From Acidobacteriota bacterium (GTDB lineage Bacteria; Acidobacteriota; Blastocatellia; RBC074), in the NCBI GenBank assembly GCA_016715865.1, contig JADJXM010000003.1, positions 420,001 through 484,000 on the forward strand: a stretch of 64,000 nucleotides of DNA. The letters run 5' to 3'. The notes under the pieces are model-generated. The model ran no database searches. It was not told the DNA's origin and saw nothing but the letters and a program-made list of their open reading frames with translations. Both the position numbers and the translations under genes were made by a program. The first letter of the stretch is position 1. Every line of letters starts with the position of its first letter. Shown one piece after another: positions 34,458-45,688 of this stretch.

Positions 34458-35411
34458 TTAGTCGACGAACTCTACATCGATCGTTGGCTTTATCGATTCC
34501 AGTTCAGGCAGCGTTCGGCTGACCAACTCTTTCTCGAAATAGAGAGCGTTGGGGAATTCGGTTTTGATGCCGGCCCAGACCTTCGTCCAGCCGCCCATCT
34601 TTCTAACCTGGCTATCGAACTGATCGATCCGCGGCGGGATGTGCATCAACACGACCTGCTTCGCCCGGATATGATCGCGGACGGCGCGCTTCCACCCGGC
34701 ATCAAAGAAATACCAGTACGGAATAAACGCTACGTCGATCCCGTCATTCGCGATGGTGTAATTCTTGAAGACGAAGTCCTCGGCTTCGGAATCGCCGATG
34801 TGCAGGAACTTCCTGCCGCCGATCTCGACAATAAAGCCGAGGTTCTGAACCGGCCGGTTGCGCCCGTGATGAATGTTGAGAATCTGCACCGTGACGCCTC
34901 GATGAGCGCGCGTGATCCGCTCGCCCTCTTTCGGCGGCGCGGCGACCACGCGATCTTTGATCCGATCGAAGCCGCCGACCGCGTTGAGTTTCTCTATTGC
35001 TTGCGGCGTCGAAATAAAAAGAGCCTGTGGATTGCGGGAGAGATGAGCGGCAACGGCCTGGGCGTCAAAATGGTCGTCGTGATGATGGGTCGCCAGCACG
35101 AGATCTACGCCGTCAAATGGACTTGCGGCGCTCTCCAACTTTTCGCGATTCGCCTTCGAAAGCACGGCGTAGCCATCGACTCCCCCGCGAAAGAGCGCGT
35201 CGATCAAGACCTGCTTTCCATCAACCCCGATGAGAAAGCCTTCGTTGGCTAGATAAGATATCTCCAGCGAGGGGGAAGACCCACCGATATTTTGTTCATC
35301 AATAGAAACTCCCCCAACCTTTTTCAAAACCCCGCCAGTCTGGGTCACAGAAACAGAGACGAAACAGAAAAGAATAATCATCGAGCTAGTCCGAAAACGT
35401 TGATTCGACAT
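34458..35411 (-). CDS. Secreted metallo-beta-lactamase-fold hydrolase
   Basis: This 317-residue exported protein has a short signal sequence (SSMIILFCFVSVSVTQTGG). The MBL fold is shown by LEISYLANEGFLIG, the metal motif ATHHHDDHFDA, the IHHGRNRPVQNLGF segment, LHIGDSEAED (bridging Asp) and VVLMHIPP (last His). This arrangement resembles the UlaG/L-ascorbate-6-P lactonase-like branch, but export makes another substrate more likely. The upstream 35412-35656 region has a small perfect stem (AAGAGTTA-TCGC-TAACTCTT) and no gene. Confidence 0.85.
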   Translation of the reverse strand: MSNQRFRTSSMIILFCFVSVSVTQTGGVLKKVGGVSIDEQNIGGSSPSLEISYLANEGFLIGVDGKQVLIDALFRGGVDGYAVLSKANREKLESAASPFDGVDLVLATHHHDDHFDAQAVAAHLSRNPQALFISTPQAIEKLNAVGGFDRIKDRVVAAPPKEGERITRAHRGVTVQILNIHHGRNRPVQNLGFIVEIGGRKFLHIGDSEAEDFVFKNYTIANDGIDVAFIPYWYFFDAGWKRAVRDHIRAKQVVLMHIPPRIDQFDSQVRKMGGWTKVWAGIKTEFPNALYFEKELVSRTLPELESIKPTIDVEFVD

Positions 35412-35656
35412 TATCTCTCCTTCCTATCTACAAGGCAGGCACCAACCACCAATTAAGTTAATTGAAATGCCGGCAGCAAGAGTTATCGCTAACTCTTCTT
35501 GAAGATACACACAGGGTGGGTCTTAATTCGTGTTTTCAATCGCAAACGCCGCCCGGTGCGGCTCGTGGCGGTTGCGGCCGCGCGCGGCAATCGCGACACG
35601 CGGGAATTAGAGCAAATGCCATTCGATATGAGAAGTGCTGGCCCGGATTGACTGTA

Positions 35657-36076
35657 TCAATCTGTGGGAGTCGCTTCGCTGCAATTGACCATCCACGGGA
35701 TGCCGAATTGATCGATCAGCATGCCGAACTTCTTTGCCCAGAACGTTTGCTGCAACGGCATATTCACCTTGCCATTCTCCGCCAGAGCATTGAAGACGCG
35801 TTCGGCTTCGGCGACATCATCAAAACTGAGAGAGATGCAAAAGCCGTCAGGTTTCTGGTAATAACCCGGAGGGCTGTCGGCCCCCATGACACTGACATCC
35901 CCGATTTCGATCGTGGCGTGCATGATCTTATCGGCGTATTCAGCAGGAAACTCGCCCGCCATCGGCGAAGCGCCGTAGGTGATGGAGAAGAGCGTTCTGG
36001 CGCCCAGGTGTTGCTCGTAAAACCGATAAGCTTCGGCGCAATTGCCGTTAAAGTTCAAATGCGGATTCAATTTCAT
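35657..36076 (-). CDS. VOC-family (PhnB/glyoxalase-like) protein
   Basis: This 139-residue protein is typical of the PhnB-like branch of the vicinal oxygen chelate superfamily: LNPHLNFNGNCAEAYRFYEQHLGAR in part, DSPPGYYQKPDGFCISLSF, FWAKKFGMLIDQFGIPWMVN. No catalytic function is established for most members. AAGGAG precedes ATG 36076. A 34-base remnant with the same IDQFG-PWMV coding signature lies at 38465-38498, so a paralogue once stood there. Confidence 0.88.
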   Translation of the reverse strand: MKLNPHLNFNGNCAEAYRFYEQHLGARTLFSITYGASPMAGEFPAEYADKIMHATIEIGDVSVMGADSPPGYYQKPDGFCISLSFDDVAEAERVFNALAENGKVNMPLQQTFWAKKFGMLIDQFGIPWMVNCSEATPTD

Positions 36077-36122
36077 CGTGTGCTCCTTGCGTTGGCGAAT
36101 GTGAAGAATTGCCTTTGCTTCT

Positions 36123-36410
36123 CTACTACTACTCTGCAAACTAAATTTTCGGGCATTTAAATTCGGAAGAAATTAATCGCAAAGACCGCAAAGGTGCAAA
36201 TAATTAATCGCAGAGGCCGCAAAGGAGCAAAGATTTTTTGGTGATATGAATATCCGGATTATTGCCCATTGTATATAATTCGAACACTGATCTTCCCTGT
36301 ATATCTTTGCCCCTTTGCGGCCTTTGCGATTAAATTCTTTGCGCATCTTCGCGGCCTTTGCGATTAACTTTTTCCCAGTCTTGAATACAAGAAAATTTAG
36401 TTTCCAGAAT

Positions 36411-36422
<12 letters not shown>
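36123..36422. repeat. 9-nt-period hairpin element with terminal inverted repeats (class 2)
   Basis: Terminal repeats: ACTACTACTCTGCAAACTAA at the left and the complementary TTTAGTTTCCAGAATACTAC at the right. Inside are CGCAAAGAC/CGCAGAGGC-type 9-mers, the conserved core (GATATGAATATCCGG to CACTGATCTTCCCTG, about 36241-36300) and inverted TTTGCGGCC units. The core is shared with 43072-43140, 43320-43385 (opposite strand) and 51508-51570. Confidence 0.9.
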
Positions 36423-36658
<236 letters not shown>

Positions 36659-36718
36659 ATAAATGAAAATCGTAATACTGACGTCGAAGCTAAACTTTTT
36701 GGTTGAAAGGATAGACAT

Positions 36719-37201
36719 ATGCCACGAATTTTAAAGACGTTGATTCTTCTCGCGGCGCTCGCGCCAGGCGGATTCGCTCAGACGGCGCCGGATTCTGCAG
36801 AGCTGACGAAGCTATTGAATGATTTTCTGGCAGGAGCCTCGCGTAATGACGCCGCGATGCACGATCGTTTCTGGGCCGAGGATCTGATCTACACCGGCTC
36901 GACGGGAACGCGCAGGGGCAAGGCCGAGGTCATGAGCGGCGTGCGCTCAGCGCCGCCCGCCAGACCGGGCGATCCGAAGAGCGTTTACTCCTCCGAAGAG
37001 GTCCGCATACAACAATACGGCAATACTGCGATCGTCGCTTTCCGGCTGGTCAATACGACCGAAAAAGCCGAAAAAGATGGAAAGACCGAAGTCACGAAGT
37101 ATTACAACACCGGCACATTCCTCAGACGCAACGGCAAATGGCAGGTCGTGAGCTGGCAGGCGACGAGGATCCCCGACCAAAAAGACGAGCCAAAGAAATA
37201 A
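36719..37201 (+). CDS. Secreted SnoaL/DUF4440-like NTF2-fold protein
   Basis: This 160-residue exported protein has a signal peptide (LKTLILLAALAPGGFAQ). The mature part is a single NTF2-like domain of the DUF4440/SnoaL type: LLNDFLAGASRNDAAMHDRFWAEDLIYTG in part, TGTRRGKAEVMSG, YGNTAIVAFRLV, FLRRNGKWQVVSWQAT. Related domains bind small hydrophobic ligands or act as isomerases; the role here is unknown. AAAGGAT lies 7 bases before the ATG. Confidence 0.85.
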   Translation: MPRILKTLILLAALAPGGFAQTAPDSAELTKLLNDFLAGASRNDAAMHDRFWAEDLIYTGSTGTRRGKAEVMSGVRSAPPARPGDPKSVYSSEEVRIQQYGNTAIVAFRLVNTTEKAEKDGKTEVTKYYNTGTFLRRNGKWQVVSWQATRIPDQKDEPKK

Positions 37202-37254
37202 TGCTCCTGCTTGCTGCGGAACAGGCAGGATTTGGCATCTACGCTAATCAGGCG

Positions 37255-38142
<888 letters not shown>

Positions 38143-38239
38143 TCTTTCTCCTTGCATTGGAAATGAGAGTTCGGACAGCCATTTCTTGTCTTTCTGGCGT
38201 GTGCCGAAAATCTACTATGGTGTGTTTCTCCTGCAATTA

Positions 38240-38466
38240 ACTACTGTGTAACATAAGTTTTTTAAGATTTTCAACGCCAAACACCGCTTGCCAAGAGGGT
38301 TTAAACGCCAAGGACGCCAAGGACGCCAAGTCGGCAAGAGTTTATAAGAAGTAATGATTCGCTGTAGTATCCATTTCGCCAATAACACTATCAAATATGC
38401 TGATCAAATTATTCATTTGAAACCCCCTTGGCGTTGATCTTAAAAAAACTTATGTTACACAGTATT
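38240..38466. repeat. 9-nt-period hairpin element, ACGCCAAGG units (class 2)
   Basis: Long terminal repeats: ACTGTGTAACATAAGTTTTTTAAGAT at 38243-38268, partly quoted as TGTGTAACATAAGTTTTTTA, and its near-perfect complement at 38435-38464. Inner units ACGCCAAGG are tandem on the left (AACGCCAAGGACGCCAAGG) and a single CCTTGGCGTT lies on the right. The core is unlike the other cores. The terminus directly borders a VOC gene remnant. Confidence 0.9.
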
Positions 38467-38498
38467 AACCATCCACGGGGTGCCGAATTGGTCAATTG
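38465..38498 (-). pseudogene. Remnant of a VOC/PhnB-like gene
   Basis: Read on the minus strand, the bases encode IDQFGTPWMVN, the C-terminal signature of the VOC protein at 35657-36076 (IDQFGIPWMVN). At DNA level CCATCCACGG-GTGCCGAATTG is shared, with about three differences over 30 bases. Nothing else of the gene remains. It is squeezed between the class 2 element and the 3' end of the serine hydrolase gene. Confidence 0.75.
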
Positions 38499-40045
38499 TT
38501 CGGGCTCACCTGGCCGACCAGCAGCGGCAGCTTCGTGGGGCCAAAGGCTACGTTGTGCTCCCCCTCGATTGTAAGCCGGTCGCCCTCAAACTTAAATGCC
38601 ATCGTTGAATAGAACGGCGTCTCATAGAGAGTGAGTTTGAGGGTGAAGACTTTGTCCGCAGTCCAGGCGCCGCTTGCTGCGACCGCGGGGTGCGCCGGTA
38701 CGCTCAGGAAACGGTCGAGCCCGTTGGCAAAGCCGCCCTGGCTTTTCGTCCATGACCCGATTCCGATCGGAGTCCGCGTCTCTCCGCCGGCCGTGCGTAT
38801 GACCAGCACGGGCGATTTCGAGTTGAAGTCGAGCGCCGCCGCTTTGATGCCGCGGTCATTTTCAGGAAACTCATACCACTTCCCCGATACCTTTGCGACT
38901 AGTGGAGTAGTCCCCTGCCCGGAAGGGAGCCTGACCGTCAGGCCGGCGAGCCTGGACTCGAGCTTGCGCCGGGCAGCTGCATCCGCCGGCATCGGCTTCG
39001 ACTTCATCGCCGGCAGGAGCTTATCCCAGACAAGATTCATGACAGCCTGCATGTTCCGCACGCCGCTGGTGATAGCAATTACGGCATCGAGTTCGGGGAT
39101 GACGATGCAATACTGACCGAAGGCTCCGTCGCCTCGATAAGACTTATGACGGGAGCGCCAGAACTGGTAGCCATATCCCTGATCCCAGTCGCTGCCGGGT
39201 GAGGATCCGTTCGAAGTCTGCAGGGCGGTCGCCTCTTCGACCCAGGCCGCGGGCACGAGCTGCCGTCCCTTCCAGACGCCTTTCTGCAGATACAACTGCC
39301 CGAAGCGCGCGATATCCTCGGTGCGCACCATCAAACCATAGGCGCCTGCCGTGATTCCCTGCGGGCTGGTAATCCAGGTCGGGTTCTCGATGTTGAGCGG
39401 TTCAAACAGCCTCGGCCGAAGGTAGTCGAGCACCGTCATTCCGGTCATCTTCTGCACGATCGCCGAGAGCATATAGGTTGCCGGCGAGTTGTAGAGGAAA
39501 TGAGTGCCCGGTTTGAATGCGACCGGGTGCGCGAGGAACTTCCTGGTCCAGGGATCATCCGGCAGCTTTGAGCCAGCTACACTCCTGAGCTGAGGCTCTG
39601 TCTGATGCCCCGTAGCCATGCGCAACAGGTCACGCACTCGCATCGACCGCAGGTTGGCTGAAGGTTCAGCCGGGGCATCTTCGGGAAAGAACTTCAACAC
39701 TTCGTCATCGAGGCTGAATTTACCTTCAGCGACCGCAAGTCCGACGGCGGTCGAGGTGAAGCTCTTGCTCAAAGAATAAAGAATGTGCGGAGTCGCGGCA
39801 TCGTACGGCCCCCACCACCCTTCAGCAACAACGCGACCGTGCCGCACAAGCATGAAGCTGTGCATCTGGTCGATCTCTTTGTCCGCCGCTTCCACAAACG
39901 CGAGAATGTCGGAAGACGAAATCCCCTGCTGCTCAGGAGCGCTCCGCGGCAGGGAAACTGAATTGCCGGACCGCCGATCGTGCTGCTGGGCGAGAACGGG
40001 TGAGTAACACAACGCAATAAGTAGACAGAGCAGGAAGCTTCGCAT
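38492..40045 (-). CDS. Secreted serine hydrolase, class C beta-lactamase-like
   Basis: This 517-residue exported protein has a signal peptide (FLLCLLIALCYSPVLAQ). The beta-lactamase/transpeptidase-like domain (~30-360) has the SxxK nucleophile motif YSLSKSFTST, the Tyr-x-Asn motif as LYNSPATYML and a third motif in the GDGAFGQYCIV region (HxG-like replaced by GAFGQ). The last ~130 residues form an added beta-rich domain (TVRLPSGQG onward). Such proteins are usually esterases or D-amino peptidases rather than true beta-lactamases. It stands alone on the minus strand. Confidence 0.88.
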   Translation of the reverse strand: MRSFLLCLLIALCYSPVLAQQHDRRSGNSVSLPRSAPEQQGISSSDILAFVEAADKEIDQMHSFMLVRHGRVVAEGWWGPYDAATPHILYSLSKSFTSTAVGLAVAEGKFSLDDEVLKFFPEDAPAEPSANLRSMRVRDLLRMATGHQTEPQLRSVAGSKLPDDPWTRKFLAHPVAFKPGTHFLYNSPATYMLSAIVQKMTGMTVLDYLRPRLFEPLNIENPTWITSPQGITAGAYGLMVRTEDIARFGQLYLQKGVWKGRQLVPAAWVEEATALQTSNGSSPGSDWDQGYGYQFWRSRHKSYRGDGAFGQYCIVIPELDAVIAITSGVRNMQAVMNLVWDKLLPAMKSKPMPADAAARRKLESRLAGLTVRLPSGQGTTPLVAKVSGKWYEFPENDRGIKAAALDFNSKSPVLVIRTAGGETRTPIGIGSWTKSQGGFANGLDRFLSVPAHPAVAASGAWTADKVFTLKLTLYETPFYSTMAFKFEGDRLTIEGEHNVAFGPTKLPLLVGQVSPNN

Positions 40046-40159
40046 GGTTTACCTTTCGTATCATTTGGAATGGATATCCAGGAGGCTTGAATAATAGTGC
40101 TGTCCTGATCTGAAAATCAATGTTCGGTAATAACCCACTCGACGATAATCAGGGTTTAA

Positions 40160-40212
40160 AATATTCTTTGCGGCCTTTGCGATTAATCAGTTAAAAAACA
40201 TAGTATACAGAG
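40160..40212. repeat. Right-half fragment of a 9-nt-period element (class 2)
   Basis: TTCTTTGCGGCCTTTGCGAT is followed by TAATCAGTTAAAAAACATAG and TATACAGAGCA. It matches the right arm and the terminal ACAGAGT motif of complete elements. No left arm is seen. It lies directly upstream of the beta-propeller gene. Confidence 0.65.
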
Positions 40213-40247
40213 CATTGAAAAACAATAAACAGAAAGAGAGTCCTGCC

Positions 40248-41750
40248 ATGAAACCAGTCACCTGTACCCTGCTACTGATTCTGTTTTGCGGTTTGCTTAT
40301 GCCCGGTGGATCCGCTTCTACTCAGATCAATCAGCCGGCATACAAGTACGGTTTATTCGAAAATCATCGCGACATCGGCTCTGTAAAAATGCCTGGCTCG
40401 GTCGAATATGACGAGTCCGGTAAGACCTACACAGTTTCAGGGGGCGGTGAAAACATGTGGGCGACGACAGATGCATTTCATTTCGTCTGGCGTCGCATCA
40501 ACGGAGACTTTTCTCTTGCGGCAGACATTCAGATTATGGGATCGGGCGGAAACGCTCACCGCAAAGCCGTCCTCATTATCCGTCAGAGCCTGGATGCCGA
40601 TTCGGCCTACGCCGATGCGGCTTTGCACGGGGACGGTCTGGCCTCGCTGCAATACCGCGAGGTGAAGGGCGGCCAGACGCGCGAGATTCAATCGAACGTC
40701 AAATCGCCGAGCCGTTTGCAGATCGAAAAACGCGGCGATTACGTGTGGATGTCGATCGCCAGGAAAGGCGAGGTGATGGAATCAGCGGGCGGGTCATTTC
40801 GAATCAAACTTGAGGGTAACTTCTACGTTGGCCTTGGAGTCTGCGCGCACGACAATAACGCCATTGAAAAAGCAGTCTTTTCGAACGTTGAGCTGAAACA
40901 ACGCCCGGCCCCGATCCTTGAAAGCACGCTCGAAACCGTCGCGATCGCTTCCAAAGACCGCAAAGTCGTTTATACGAGGCGCGCTCACTTTGAAGCTCCG
41001 AACTGGTCTCGCGACGGGAACTATTTTTTGTTCAACCAGGGAGGACGGATATACAAGCTTCCAGTCACAGGTGGTGAACCGCAGGCTCTGGACACAGGCT
41101 TTGCAACGCGCAACAACAACGATCATGGCATTTCGCCGGACGGCAAGTGGCTGGCGATCAGCGATCAGTCGCAGGAACAGCGCCGATCGACGATCTATGT
41201 TCTGCCGATCACTGGAGGGACGCCTCGACGCGTGACGAAACTGGCGCCGTCTTACTGGCACGGATGGTCGCCGGACGGCCGTATGCTGGCCTATTGCGCC
41301 GAACGCGGCGGGAATTACGACATTTACACCATACCGGTCGAGGGCGGCGAAGAGAGACGGCTGACGACAGCGGAAGGTTTGGACGATGGACCGGACTATT
41401 CGCACGATGGACAGTACATCTATTTCAATTCTGAGCGCACCGGGCTGATGCAGATCTGGCGAATGAAGACCGACGGCAGCGAGCAGACACAGATCACCAG
41501 GGATGAGTACAACAACTGGTTCGCGCACCCTTCACCCGACGGCAAGTGGCTGGTCATCCTTTCGTATGAAAAAGACGTGAAGGGACATCCAGCCAATAAA
41601 GATGTCATGCTGCGTCTGGCGCCGACAGGCGGCGGCGAAATTCAGGTGCTGGCAAAACTCTTTGGCGGTCAGGGCACGATCAACGTGCCTTCGTGGTCAC
41701 CGGACAGCAGACAACTGGCGTTCGTCAGTTACCGGTTGATCGACCAATAA
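40248..41750 (+). CDS. Secreted TolB/WD40-like beta-propeller protein with N-terminal concanavalin-like domain
   Basis: This 500-residue exported protein has a signal peptide (CTLLLILFCGLLMPGGSAS). Residues ~30-220 resemble a DUF1349-type jelly-roll (DFSLAADIQIMGSGG, GLASLQYREVKGGQ, FYVGLGVCAHDNN). Residues ~235-500 form a TolB-like propeller with repeated SPDGKW, SPDGRMLAY, SHDGQYIYFNSERTG and SPDSRQLAFVS blades. ATG 40248 is preferred to an upstream TTG at 40215. It is probably periplasmic and binds ligand rather than catalysing. Its 3' end overlaps the convergent MFS gene by 26 bases. Confidence 0.85.
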   Translation: MKPVTCTLLLILFCGLLMPGGSASTQINQPAYKYGLFENHRDIGSVKMPGSVEYDESGKTYTVSGGGENMWATTDAFHFVWRRINGDFSLAADIQIMGSGGNAHRKAVLIIRQSLDADSAYADAALHGDGLASLQYREVKGGQTREIQSNVKSPSRLQIEKRGDYVWMSIARKGEVMESAGGSFRIKLEGNFYVGLGVCAHDNNAIEKAVFSNVELKQRPAPILESTLETVAIASKDRKVVYTRRAHFEAPNWSRDGNYFLFNQGGRIYKLPVTGGEPQALDTGFATRNNNDHGISPDGKWLAISDQSQEQRRSTIYVLPITGGTPRRVTKLAPSYWHGWSPDGRMLAYCAERGGNYDIYTIPVEGGEERRLTTAEGLDDGPDYSHDGQYIYFNSERTGLMQIWRMKTDGSEQTQITRDEYNNWFAHPSPDGKWLVILSYEKDVKGHPANKDVMLRLAPTGGGEIQVLAKLFGGQGTINVPSWSPDSRQLAFVSYRLIDQ

Positions 41751-42972
41751 CAGGATACGATGATAAGCGGATCATCAAGCCTGCCGCCGCAATAGTCATC
41801 AGCCCGCAGACCAGAAGGACGAGCTGATATGAACCCGTTCGGTCAAATCCCACGCCCATGAGAACCGGTCCGAGCGCGCCTCCGAGTGGCACAGCGACAA
41901 AAATATAGCTGTAAATTTCAGCGAATGAACGCAGTCCGAAATATCGGCTGACCAGATATGGGATGGTCGCGGCTTCTGCGCCGTAGCCGAGTCCGATCAG
42001 CATAGCGGCCAGAATCGCCGGCGTGCCGGCAACTCCGGCCGACAGGATGAGTATTCCGATTGCGATCGTGCAGAAAGCCAGTATGGGAACGTGTGCGGCA
42101 GGCAGCAGATCGAGCAGATATCCGGTTGCGAGGCGTCCGATCAAACCAGTCAAGCCGAGCATCGATGCGGCGAAAGCGGCGCGGGTTGGCGACATCCCGC
42201 GATCGGTGAGCATCGGGATGAGATGAATCATACACGCCTGAATGCTCGCCATAACGATGAAGAAGCCGATCACTATTACCCAGAAGACGCCGCTGCGAAG
42301 AGCTTCGATCCGGGTCAGTCCAGCTGCCATAACGACTTCACCCTGGCTGACGGTGTTGCTTGCACGTCCTGGATCCTTGAGGAAGATGAACAGCAAAGGC
42401 ACCGCGATGAAGAGCACCGCTCCGCCGAGTATCGCGTATGCCATTCGCCAGCCGAAGTCATCGATCAGGTATTGCGAGGCTGATGGCCAGACGACGCCTC
42501 CGAGCGCGGTTCCGCTCATCGCCACTCCAAGCGCCAGCCCGCGCCGATCAGAGAACCACCGGGAGATGACACCGGCATGCGGAACCGCGGATGTGCCCGG
42601 GCCGACCAGCCCGAGGAGCAGAAACAGCCCGTAAAGATGCCAGAGGCGCGGTGTCAGCATCGATAAGGCAACAAACGCCGCCCCGAAAATCGTCGTGCAT
42701 ACCAGGATAGGCCGGCGCGCCCCGAACCGATCGGCCATCCATCCGGTCAGTGGCATCGCCAGCATCGCGGTCAGCGTCGCGAGCATAAAAGCCAGTGAAA
42801 CCTGGGTGCGTGTCCAGTTGAACTGATCGCATAAGGTCGTCAGGAATACTCCGAACGTATTGACCAGCAGTGAACCGAAATGCAGAAACAGCCCGATCCA
42901 CGATGCTCCGACAACAAACCATGCCGTACGCCGATTTGCATCCTCCGCAGAAAAAAGTTCTTTTGTTTGCAT
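41725..42972 (-). CDS. MFS transporter, monocarboxylate/oxalate-formate antiporter-like
   Basis: This 415-residue protein has twelve predicted membrane segments. The MFS loop 2-3 signature is seen as GWMADRFGARRPILV and the segment GVISRWFSDRRGLALGVAMSGTALGG, quoted in part as RRGLALGVAMSGTALGG, is typical of the MCT/OFA subfamilies. The substrate is likely a small organic acid. ATG 42972 (MQTKELFS) is chosen; an in-frame ATG at 42996 is possible. It overlaps the beta-propeller gene tail to tail. Confidence 0.88.
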   Translation of the reverse strand: MQTKELFSAEDANRRTAWFVVGASWIGLFLHFGSLLVNTFGVFLTTLCDQFNWTRTQVSLAFMLATLTAMLAMPLTGWMADRFGARRPILVCTTIFGAAFVALSMLTPRLWHLYGLFLLLGLVGPGTSAVPHAGVISRWFSDRRGLALGVAMSGTALGGVVWPSASQYLIDDFGWRMAYAILGGAVLFIAVPLLFIFLKDPGRASNTVSQGEVVMAAGLTRIEALRSGVFWVIVIGFFIVMASIQACMIHLIPMLTDRGMSPTRAAFAASMLGLTGLIGRLATGYLLDLLPAAHVPILAFCTIAIGILILSAGVAGTPAILAAMLIGLGYGAEAATIPYLVSRYFGLRSFAEIYSYIFVAVPLGGALGPVLMGVGFDRTGSYQLVLLVCGLMTIAAAGLMIRLSSYPVIGRSTGN

Positions 42973-43034
42973 TGGATGCAATCTAAATCGAAACATCGTG
43001 CATTTCCAGAGAGACCAGTGGGCCGGAGCTATTT

Positions 43035-43215
43035 TTGAATCTCAATGAACGCAAATGGGCAAAGATTGTTTGGTGATATAAATATCCGGATTATCGCCCA
43101 TTGGATATAATTCGAACACTGATCTTCCCTGTATATCTTTGCCCATCTTTGCAGCTTTGCGTTTGAATTTTTCCGGACTTCAATGCCAGATAATTTAGTT
43201 TACAGAGTAATTACT
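43035..43215. repeat. 9-nt-period hairpin element (class 2), left terminus eroded
   Basis: GAACGCAAATGGGCAAAGAT is followed by the full common core (GTGATATAAATATCCGGATT to CTTCCCTGTATATC) and the inverted TTTGCAGCTTTGCGTT arm. The right terminus is TTTAGTTTACAGAGTAATTA. The left terminal repeat is not recognisable. Confidence 0.85.
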
Positions 43216-43499
43216 TTGAAAACTAAATTTTCTTGTATTCAAGACTGAAAAAAAGTTAATCGCAGAGGCCGCGAAGAAGCGCAAAGAATTTAATCGCAAA
43301 GGCCGCAAAGGGGCAAAGATATACAGGGAAGATCGGTATTCGAATTATATCCAATGGGCAATAATCCGGATATTCATATCACCAAAAAATCTTTGCTCCT
43401 TTGCGGCCTCTGCGATTAAATTCTTTGCCCCTTTGCGGTCTTTGCGATTAATTTCTTCCGAATTTAAATGCCCGAAAATTTAGTTTGCAGAGTAATTAC
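43200..43499. repeat. 9-nt-period hairpin element with core in opposite orientation (class 2)
   Basis: Terminal repeats AGTAATTACTTTGAAAACTA and its complement at 43474-43499 enclose nested arms: TCGCAGAGGCCGCGAAG, TCGCAAAGGCCGCAAAGG, core, CCTTTGCGGCCTCTGCGATT, CCTTTGCGGTCTTTGCGATT. The core is the reverse complement of the one in the adjacent element. The two elements share the ACAGAGTAATTAC boundary. A weak promoter candidate (TATAAT at 43540-43545) follows before the PQQ dehydrogenase gene. Confidence 0.9.
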
Positions 43500-43591
43500 G
43501 TTTGTACACGAGTAGAAAATAAGTGAAAATCCCGCACCATATAATGTGATTACTGCCCGGATAACGATCTGAATCAGGAGAGAAACAGAAC

Positions 43592-45677
<2,086 letters not shown>

Positions 45678-45688
45678 CCGGCCGCCTG

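Noticed and set aside
43540..43545. A strong promoter for the PQQ dehydrogenase gene
   Set aside because: TATAAT is good but no acceptable -35 lies 16-18 bases upstream; kept only as a weak candidate.
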